Source: Acidovorax sp. A79
GTDB taxonomy: Bacteria; Pseudomonadota; Gammaproteobacteria; Burkholderiales; Burkholderiaceae_C
Assembly (NCBI RefSeq): GCF_041154505.1
Contig: NZ_AP028672.1
Coordinates: 1-64,000, forward strand
Length of the DNA stretch: 64,000 bases
Direction: 5' to 3'
The position numbers and the translations under genes are program-made. A model generated the notes under the pieces. That model did no database searches and had not been told where the DNA came from. It saw only the letters and a list, made by a program, of their open reading frames with translations. Numbering within the stretch: position 1 is the first letter of the stretch; each line of letters begins with the position of its first letter. Positions 58,281 through 64,000 of this stretch are shown here, piece by piece.

Positions 58281-59171
58281 TCAGGCGAGGGTGTGCAGGG
58301 GAATGTCCTGGGCGGTGGCGAGCGCGTCCAGCTGCGCGCGGGTCTGGCCGTGCAGGAAGTTCCCCACGGCCTGGTGCGTGGCGGGCGCGCGCAGCTGGCC
58401 CGGGTCGCCGGAGGCTGGCAGCCCCGCAGCGGCGCACAGGCGCGCGGCGAAGTGGGGTTCCAGCGCGGCCACCGCCACGCGGCCGTCGGCGCAGGGGTAG
58501 ATGCGGTAGCCCGCGTGGTTGCCGCCCACGTCGCCCTCGGGCGTGGTCAGGCCCCAGTCGCGCGGCTGGGCCAGCCAGGCGGCGGCATCGGCCAGCGCCA
58601 CTTCGATGCACACGCCGCTGCCGGTGTGGGCGCGCTCCAGCAGGGCCTGCAGCACGGCCTCGCTGGCCATCAGGGCGCCGCCCATGTCGGCGTACAGCGT
58701 GGGCGGCATCTCGGTGCCGGTCACCAGCCCGGCGTCGGCCAGGTAGGTGAGGTCGTGGCCGGGCTCCTCGGCCCGCTCGGCCGCCGCGCCCACGATGCGC
58801 ACCAGCGACAGGCGCGGGTATTTCGACTGCAGCGCCTCCCAGCCCAGGCCCAGCTTGGCCAGGGCCGAGGGGCGGAAGGAGGTGATCAGCACATCGGTGC
58901 GGGCCAGTTCCGCATGCAGCGTCGCCTGGCCTTCGGCGGTCTTGAGGTGGGCATGCACCACGCGCACGCCGCCGTGCAGCGTGGCATAGGCCGCCGGGCT
59001 GTAGATGCCCATGGGGTCCGCACTGGGATGGCCGGGGGCGGGCGGGGGTTCGAGCTTGGTGCATTCGGCCCCCATGCGCGCGCAGCGCATCAGGGCGGCG
59101 GGGCCGGGCAGGTTGAGCGCGAGGCTCAGGACGCGGACGTTGCGCAGGGGCTGGGGCAGGGCGGTGGTCAT
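58281..59171 (-). CDS. Short family III CoA-transferase (CaiB/BaiF; racemase-like)
   Basis: 296 aa, about 70-100 residues shorter than most family III members. The N-terminal V-L-S-L-A-L-N-L-P-G-P-A and the G-H-D-L-T-Y-L-A region with A-D-M-G-G-A-L-M-A resemble alpha-methylacyl-CoA racemase, where His and Asp in these places catalyse. The C-terminal part of the fold is reduced but the ORF is intact. Substrate unknown. ATG 59171 was chosen as the start of the conserved region. Confidence 0.82.
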   Translation of the reverse strand: MTTALPQPLRNVRVLSLALNLPGPAALMRCARMGAECTKLEPPPAPGHPSADPMGIYSPAAYATLHGGVRVVHAHLKTAEGQATLHAELARTDVLITSFRPSALAKLGLGWEALQSKYPRLSLVRIVGAAAERAEEPGHDLTYLADAGLVTGTEMPPTLYADMGGALMASEAVLQALLERAHTGSGVCIEVALADAAAWLAQPRDWGLTTPEGDVGGNHAGYRIYPCADGRVAVAALEPHFAARLCAAAGLPASGDPGQLRAPATHQAVGNFLHGQTRAQLDALATAQDIPLHTLA

Positions 59172-59286
59172 GGGTTGGGGGTTGTCTCGGTGTCGTGGTC
59201 TTGAACGGAAGGCGCGGCGCCGGAACTTCAGGGGGCGCGCGGGCTCACTCCCTGCGTTATACATAATTTGTTACGCTCCCTGACCC

Positions 59287-60210
59287 ATGCAACGCAGAAC
59301 CTCTTTGGCCGCCCTCACGGGCTTGGCCGCCTTTCCGGGAGCATTCATGACCACGTCCCTGAGCAGCGCCGCCACCGCGCCGGCGCTGCAGGCGCTCAAG
59401 CCCTCGCCCCGCATGCCGGTGCTGTTCGTGGGCCACGGCAGCCCCATGAACGCCATCGAGGACAACGCCTGGCGCCGCAGCTGGCAGGCCATGGGCGCGG
59501 AGTTGACGGCGCGCGCCGTGCAGCCGCAGCTCATCCTGTGTGTGTCGGCCCATTGGCTCACGCGCGGCGGCTGGCAGCTGACTGGCATGGCCAATCCCAA
59601 GACCATCCACGACTTCGGCGGTTTTCCCCAGGCGCTGTTCGACCAGCAATACCCCGCGCCCGGTGCGCCGCAGGTGGCGCGCAGCCTGGCGGCTGAACTG
59701 AAGTCGCCCGCGACGGGCGGCGCATTGGGCGTGGATGAAGGTGAATGGGGCCTGGACCACGGCACCTGGTCGGTGCTCAAGCCCATGTTTCCCAAGGCGC
59801 AGATCCCCGTGCTGCAGCTGAGCATGGACTACAGCCGCGCCCCGGCCGAACACTACGCGCTGGGCCAGCAATTGAAGGCGCTGCGCGAGCGCGGCGTGCT
59901 GATCGTGGGCAGCGGCAACGTGGTGCACAACCTGCGTCTCACGCGCCGTGGCACGGCCGCCAACGAGGCGTACGACTGGGCCGCCGAGTTCGACACCGTG
60001 GTGCAGGAGCAGATCAAGAAAGGCCAGCTGGGCGCCCTGCAGGACTTCCAGAAACTGGGCGCCGTGGCCAAACAGGCGCACCCCACACACGAGCACTATC
60101 TGCCGCTGCTGTATGCGGCGGGGGCCGTGTTGCCCAGCGAGATGCCCCGTTTCTTCAACACGGGCTACCAGTCGGCGTCGATCTCGATGCGGTCGGTGCT
60201 GTGGGGGTGA
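59287..60210 (+). CDS. Class III extradiol dioxygenase, DODA/YgiD type, with export signal
   Basis: 307 aa. Ligand histidines are visible at H50 (G-H-G-S-P-M), H89 (S-A-H-W-L-T-R-G-G), in L-D-H-G-T-W-S-V-L and in N-V-V-H-N-L. YgiD-type enzymes open the ring of DOPA or related catechols. The N-terminus M-Q-R-R-T-S-L-A-A-L-T-G-L-A looks like a twin-arginine signal, unusual for this cytoplasmic family. An AT-rich patch (TTATACATAATTTG) just upstream is a likely promoter. Confidence 0.87.
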   Translation: MQRRTSLAALTGLAAFPGAFMTTSLSSAATAPALQALKPSPRMPVLFVGHGSPMNAIEDNAWRRSWQAMGAELTARAVQPQLILCVSAHWLTRGGWQLTGMANPKTIHDFGGFPQALFDQQYPAPGAPQVARSLAAELKSPATGGALGVDEGEWGLDHGTWSVLKPMFPKAQIPVLQLSMDYSRAPAEHYALGQQLKALRERGVLIVGSGNVVHNLRLTRRGTAANEAYDWAAEFDTVVQEQIKKGQLGALQDFQKLGAVAKQAHPTHEHYLPLLYAAGAVLPSEMPRFFNTGYQSASISMRSVLWG

Positions 60211-60239
60211 TGGGCGCCTCGCCTGTGGTGGTCTGCTTC

Positions 60240-60297
60240 TATTTTTATAGCTGGTAGCACTTATGGATCAAGCGCCAGAGGCCAAAATGAATTGAAA
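60240..60297 (+). repeat. Dispersed palindromic element, copy D
   Basis: ATAGCT at 60247, CAAGCGCC at 60269 (22 nt on), then AGAGGCCAAAATGAATTGAAA. One of the best-preserved copies. It lies between two convergent genes (stops at 60210 and 60315). Confidence 0.87.
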
Positions 60298-60314
60298 ACC
60301 CTGTGCGGCGCCGA

Positions 60315-60917
60315 TCAGCTCGGCAGGTCATCCGCCCGGACTGTCAGCCACGGCCAGCGTTCGCGGTAGCTTTCGGCCTTGGCCTGGAACAGCGGGAGGT
60401 GCGGGCACGCCGGGTTGGGGCGCATCAGTCCGGCATACAGCTCTTCAAGCCCATAGGGCGCGTACAGCGTGGGCTCCTCCATGCCAGGGCCGGATGCAGG
60501 CTGCAAGCCCACGCAGGTGCAGGGCACCAGAAAGCGCTCGATCCCGTTGCGCGCCGATTGCAGCGGCGCATACGGGTAGCCGAACCAGCGTTCGTACCAG
60601 AGGTGCACCCGGGCCTGGTTCTTGGCTTCCACGGTGATCGGCAGGTCGGCGAAGAGGGCGGTGACGCGGGCCTGCACGGCCTGTTCGGCGGCCTCGGACA
60701 GGTCCGGCGCATCGAAATAGAACAGGTCGTAGTCCTTGATGCGCGCCGTGGGCTCCAGGCCGGAGCGCAGGTTCCACACCGTCTGGAACAGGCAGCCCGC
60801 CACCAGCCAGGCATCCGGCAGGCCCAGAAGCGGCAAACGCTCCAGAAGGACCGCGTTGTACGGGTTCTGGAGCGCTTCGCTCACAAAGCGGCTCTGAAGA
60901 TCAGCGCCAGGGTTCAT
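60315..60917 (-). CDS. Nucleotidyltransferase-family protein (NTP_transf_6 / DUF925 type)
   Basis: 200 aa from ATG 60917. Motifs V-A-G-C-L-F-Q-T-V-W-N near residue 40, I-K-D-Y-D-L-F-Y-F-D (Asp pair of the nucleotidyltransferase fold) and N-Q-A-R-V-H-L-W-Y define the family. Biological role unknown. A longer reading frame upstream has no support. Confidence 0.85.
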   Translation of the reverse strand: MNPGADLQSRFVSEALQNPYNAVLLERLPLLGLPDAWLVAGCLFQTVWNLRSGLEPTARIKDYDLFYFDAPDLSEAAEQAVQARVTALFADLPITVEAKNQARVHLWYERWFGYPYAPLQSARNGIERFLVPCTCVGLQPASGPGMEEPTLYAPYGLEELYAGLMRPNPACPHLPLFQAKAESYRERWPWLTVRADDLPS

Positions 60918-61041
60918 CAAGGGGGTATTCACCGAATTGCGTATCGCCACTGTCCTTTGAACAAGCGCAGCCAATGCGAGGTAGCCGCGCAAGGGCCGCC
61001 CAAGCTGCATAGCGGCGCTCCTCTTGCGTGCGCTGGCTGCG

Positions 61042-61098
61042 TCCCCCTTCCCGAATTGCGCAGCAATTCGAGAGGAAGGGGGAAGGCGCGTCAGCGCC
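61042..61098. repeat. Composite hairpin region downstream of the aminotransferase gene
   Basis: TCCCCCTTCC (61042-61051) pairs with GGAAGGGGGA (61074-61083). Nested inside, GAATTGC (61053-61059) pairs with GCAATTC (61063-61069). A further GGCGC-GTCA-GCGCC hairpin follows at 61085-61098. It ends 8 bases past the minus-strand stop at 61107 and may end or stabilise that transcript. I have the impression of having seen similar blocks in other Comamonadaceae, but only one copy is here. Confidence 0.6.
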
Positions 61099-61106
61099 GC
61101 AGGGGG

Positions 61107-62303
61107 TTACATCACTTTGGCGATCGCCTGGCAGACGTAGTCGATGTTCTTGCTGTTCAGGGCTGCGACGCACATGCGGCCGGTGTCGGTGCCGTACACG
61201 CCGAACTCATTGCGCAGGCGCACCATCTGGTCCTTGGTCAGGCCCGAGTAGCTGAACATGCCGATCTGGGTGGTGATGAAGCTCATGTCCTGCTTCACAC
61301 CGGCGGCCTTGAGGCCATCGACCAGCTTCTGGCGCATGGCCTTGATGCGCACGCGCATTTCGGCCAGTTCCTTTTCCCACATCGCGCGCAGCTCGGGGTT
61401 GTTCAGCACCGCGGCCACCACCGCGCCACCGTGGATGGGTGGGTTGGAGTAGTTGGTGCGGATGACGATCTTGAGCTGGCTCAGCACGCGGGAGGCTTCT
61501 TCCTTGTCGGTGCACAGCACGGACAGGCCACCCACGCGCTCGCCGTACAGGCTGAAGCTCTTGGAGAACGAGGTGGAAACAAAGAAGGTCAGGCCGGCGG
61601 CCACGAACTTGCCGATCACGGCGCCGTCTTCCGCGATGCCGTGGCCGAAGCCCTGGTAGGCCATATCGAGGAAAGGCGTCAGGCCCCTGGCCTTGACGGC
61701 GGCGATCACCTGGTCCCACTGGGCGGCCGTGATGTCGTAGCCGGTGGGGTTGTGGCAGCAGGCGTGCAGCACGACGATGGTGCCGGGTGCGGCTGCGTTC
61801 AGGCTGGCCAGGAAACCTTCGAAGTTCACGCCGCGCTTGGCAGCGTCGTAGTAGGCGTAGGTATCGACCTCGAAGCCGGCGTTGGTGAACAGGGCGCGGT
61901 GGTTTTCCCAGCTGGGGTCCGAGATCAGCACCTTGGCATTGGGGCTGACCTTCTTCAGGAAGTCGGCGCCGATCTTGAGGCCTCCGGTGCCGCCGATGGC
62001 CTGCACGGTGGCCACGCGGCCGGAGGTCACGGGTTCGCTGTCGGCACCGAACACCAGGCTCTTGACGGCGTTGTCATAGGCCACGATGCCGTCGATGGGC
62101 AGGTAGCCACGGGCCGTGGGGGTGGACATCATGGTCTTTTCCGCGGCCTGCACGCACTGCAGCAGGGGCAGCTTGCCGTTGTCGTCGAAGTACACGCCCA
62201 CGCCCAGGTTGACCTTGTTGGGGTTGGTGTCGGCGTTGAATTGCTCGTTGAGGCCCAGGATGGGGTCGCGGGGGGCCATTTCGACGGCGGTGAAAAGAGA
62301 CAT
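61107..62303 (-). CDS. tyrB: Aromatic/aspartate aminotransferase (class I, AspC/TyrB)
   Basis: 398 aa, standard length. PLP lysine K248 in S-F-S-K-S-F-S-L-Y-G-E-R, with N-P-T-G at 185-188, Y in D-M-A-Y-Q-G-F-G and the C-terminal G-R-M-C-V-A segment. It transfers amino groups between aspartate or aromatic amino acids and 2-oxoglutarate. AspC and TyrB cannot be separated by sequence alone. Divergent from uvrB. Confidence 0.9.
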   Translation of the reverse strand: MSLFTAVEMAPRDPILGLNEQFNADTNPNKVNLGVGVYFDDNGKLPLLQCVQAAEKTMMSTPTARGYLPIDGIVAYDNAVKSLVFGADSEPVTSGRVATVQAIGGTGGLKIGADFLKKVSPNAKVLISDPSWENHRALFTNAGFEVDTYAYYDAAKRGVNFEGFLASLNAAAPGTIVVLHACCHNPTGYDITAAQWDQVIAAVKARGLTPFLDMAYQGFGHGIAEDGAVIGKFVAAGLTFFVSTSFSKSFSLYGERVGGLSVLCTDKEEASRVLSQLKIVIRTNYSNPPIHGGAVVAAVLNNPELRAMWEKELAEMRVRIKAMRQKLVDGLKAAGVKQDMSFITTQIGMFSYSGLTKDQMVRLRNEFGVYGTDTGRMCVAALNSKNIDYVCQAIAKVM

Positions 62304-62408
62304 GAAAATCCTTGAAAGGTTGTCAGTAGCGAAGAATCCGGGCGTGGTGTACTGTGCCGGGTTCCGCCGATTTTAACGGCCTGCCCCTCCCACTCGTTGA
62401 CTGCACCC

Positions 62409-64000
62409 ATGCCGGATATCACACAGGTCATAACGGAAAAGCAAGACGGCGAATTCGTCCGTTTCCCCGATTCCCCCTTTGAATTGTTCCAGCCCTATCC
62501 GCCGGCGGGAGACCAGCCGGAGGCCATCAACAAGCTGGTGGACGGACTGCGCGATGGCGAGGCCTTCCAGACCCTGCTCGGGGTGACGGGCTCGGGCAAG
62601 ACCTTCACCATGGCCAACGTCATTGCCCGCATGGGGCGCCCGGCCATCGTGTTCGCGCCCAACAAGACCTTGGCCGCGCAGCTGTACAGCGAGTTCCGCG
62701 AGTTCTTCCCCAAGAACGCCGTGGAGTACTTCGTGAGCTACTACGACTACTACCAGCCCGAGGCCTATGTGCCCCAGCGCGACCTGTTCATCGAGAAGGA
62801 CAGCGCCATCAACGAGCACATCGAGCAGATGCGCCTGTCGTGCACCAAGAGCCTGATGGAGCGAACCGACGTGGTCATCGTGGCCACGGTGTCGGCCATC
62901 TATGGCATCGGCGAACCCGAGAGCTATCACCGCATGGTGATGACGCTGCGCACCGGCGACAAGCTGGGCCAGCGCGACGTGATCGCCCAGCTGATCCGCA
63001 TGCAGTACCAGCGCAACGAGGCGGACTTTTCACGCGGCAAGTTCCGCGTGCGGGGCGACACCATCGACGTGTTCCCGGCCGAGCATTCGGAGCTGGCCAT
63101 CCGCATCGAGCTGTTCGATGACGAAGTGGAGAGCCTGCAGCTGTTCGATCCGCTCACGGGCCGCGTCAAGCAGAAGATCCCGCGCTTCACGGTCTACCCG
63201 AGCAGCCACTACGTGACGCCGCGCGACAAGGTGCTGGCCGCCGTGGAGACCATCAAGCTCGAACTGGCCGAGCGCCTCAAGCAGTTGCTGGCCGACGGCA
63301 AGCTGGTGGAGGCGCAGCGCCTGGAGCAGCGCACGCGCTTCGACCTGGAGATGCTCAGCGAAGTAGGGCACTGCAAGGGCATCGAGAACTACACGCGCCA
63401 CCTGTCGGGCGCCGCGCCGGGCGACCCGCCGAGCACGCTGACCGACTACATGCCCAAGGACGCGCTGATGTTCCTGGACGAGAGCCACCAGATGATCGGC
63501 CAGCTCAATGCCATGTACAGCGGCGACCGCTCGCGCAAGACCACGCTGGTGGAGTACGGCTTTCGCCTGCCGTCGGCGCTGGACAACCGCCCGCTCAAGT
63601 TCGAGGAGTTCGAGCAGCGCATGCGGCAGGTGATCTTTGTCACCGCCACGCCGGCAGACTACGAGCGCACCCATTCCGGCCAGATCGTCGACCAGGTGGT
63701 GCGGCCCACCGGCCTGGTGGATCCCGAAGTGGAGGTGCGGCCCGCCACCCATCAGGTGGATGATGTGCTTCAGGAAATACGCATTCGCGTGGAAAAGCGC
63801 GAACGTGTACTCATTACCACGTTGACCAAGCGCATGGCGGAGCAGCTCACCGACTACCTGACGGACAACGGTGTGAAGGTCCGCTACCTGCACAGCGACG
63901 TGGACACGGTCGAGCGCGTGGAGATCATCCGCGACCTGCGCCTGGGCGCGTTTGACGTGCTGGTGGGGATCAACCTGCTGCGCGAGGGGCTCGACATTCC
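62409..64000 (+). CDS. uvrB: Excinuclease ABC subunit B, C-terminus cut by window edge
   Basis: The first 530 codons of UvrB. Walker A G-V-T-G-S-G-K-T (58-65), the beta-hairpin region [10 protein letters not shown] that opens damaged DNA, the D-E-S-H Walker B and helicase motifs V-T-A-T-P and L-L-R-E-G-L-D are all present. It verifies lesions in nucleotide excision repair. Divergent from tyrB with 105 bp between; I see no convincing LexA box there. Confidence 0.97.
   Translation, partial: MPDITQVITEKQDGEFVRFPDSPFELFQPYPPAGDQPEAINKLVDGLRDGEAFQTLLGVTGSGKTFTMANVIARMGRPAIVFAPNKTLAAQLYSEFREFFPKNAVEYFVSYYDYYQPEAYVPQRDLFIEKDSAINEHIEQMRLSCTKSLMERTDVVIVATVSAIYGIGEPESYHRMVMTLRTGDKLGQRDVIAQLIRMQYQRNEADFSRGKFRVRGDTIDVFPAEHSELAIRIELFDDEVESLQLFDPLTGRVKQKIPRFTVYPSSHYVTPRDKVLAAVETIKLELAERLKQLLADGKLVEAQRLEQRTRFDLEMLSEVGHCKGIENYTRHLSGAAPGDPPSTLTDYMPKDALMFLDESHQMIGQLNAMYSGDRSRKTTLVEYGFRLPSALDNRPLKFEEFEQRMRQVIFVTATPADYERTHSGQIVDQVVRPTGLVDPEVEVRPATHQVDDVLQEIRIRVEKRERVLITTLTKRMAEQLTDYLTDNGVKVRYLHSDVDTVERVEIIRDLRLGAFDVLVGINLLREGLDI

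Noticed and set aside
62304..62408. LexA/SOS box upstream of uvrB
   Set aside because: No CTGT-N8-ACAG match found; the nearest CTGT lacks a partner half-site.

Overview
The window is high-GC, gene-dense DNA from a betaproteobacterium of the Comamonadaceae, most like Acidovorax or a close relative. I infer this from the general look of the proteins (AlaRS, TrmB, GluQ, UvrB, YgiQ), the many orphan LivK-type binding proteins and the dispersed ~60-bp palindromic repeat described below. No phage, plasmid, IS, rRNA, tRNA or CRISPR signal was found.

Layout. 1-6870: a minus-strand hydroxyproline catabolic operon (deaminase, binding protein, epimerase, three-subunit D-hydroxyproline dehydrogenase, Ldh-family reductase cut by the window edge), read from an AT-rich promoter whose spacer is filled by a perfect 19-bp palindrome. 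7.2-17 kb: alaS, an HD-GYP phosphodiesterase with an unusual insertion, a GGDEF protein, then a coupled series FAD oxidoreductase-gluQ-trmB. 17-21.4 kb: a LysR gene divergent from a pirin/DoxX/flavodoxin-like/OsmC/pirin cluster that looks like a response to electrophiles or quinones. 21.5-29.5 kb: trhO, a FlhG/MinD-like ATPase paired with a GGDEF gene, a SulP transporter, a BON lipoprotein, metC, DUF2189, a small Lys-rich protein and tesA. 29.5-33.2 kb: YbbA-type ATPase, rlmB, sirtuin, orphan binding protein. 33.2-40.9 kb: two-gene chromate transporter, a DUF6150-type repeat protein, an unknown anchored protein, an NhaP antiporter, a phytanoyl-CoA dioxygenase-like protein, hipBA and a divergent P-loop kinase-like gene. 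41-49.6 kb: amidase plus FAD oxidase, YjfB-like protein, a lipoamide-dehydrogenase-like flavoprotein, YigZ, TetR+SMR pump, a Qnr-like pentapeptide protein, a MarR-GNAT fusion. 49.8-64 kb: ygiQ, AraC regulator, DMT exporter, GGDEF-EAL protein, a cold-shock/DUF1294 fusion, a short CoA-transferase, DODA-type dioxygenase, nucleotidyltransferase, tyrB and the 5' part of uvrB.

The main unexplained structure is a dispersed, imperfectly palindromic element of about 60 bp. I find nine copies in 64 kb. They share one rule: RTAGCT and MAAGCGC-like half-sites whose first bases are 22 nt apart. Six copies are intergenic and three lie inside conserved genes (alaS, gluQ, ygiQ) without breaking the frame. 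In alaS and ygiQ the element is read on the same strand and in the same phase. Other points worth attention are the operator-in-spacer promoter, the HD-GYP insertion, the Qnr-like protein, a 125-bp antisense coding overlap at 54.1 kb, and four genes for cyclic-di-GMP-type domains.
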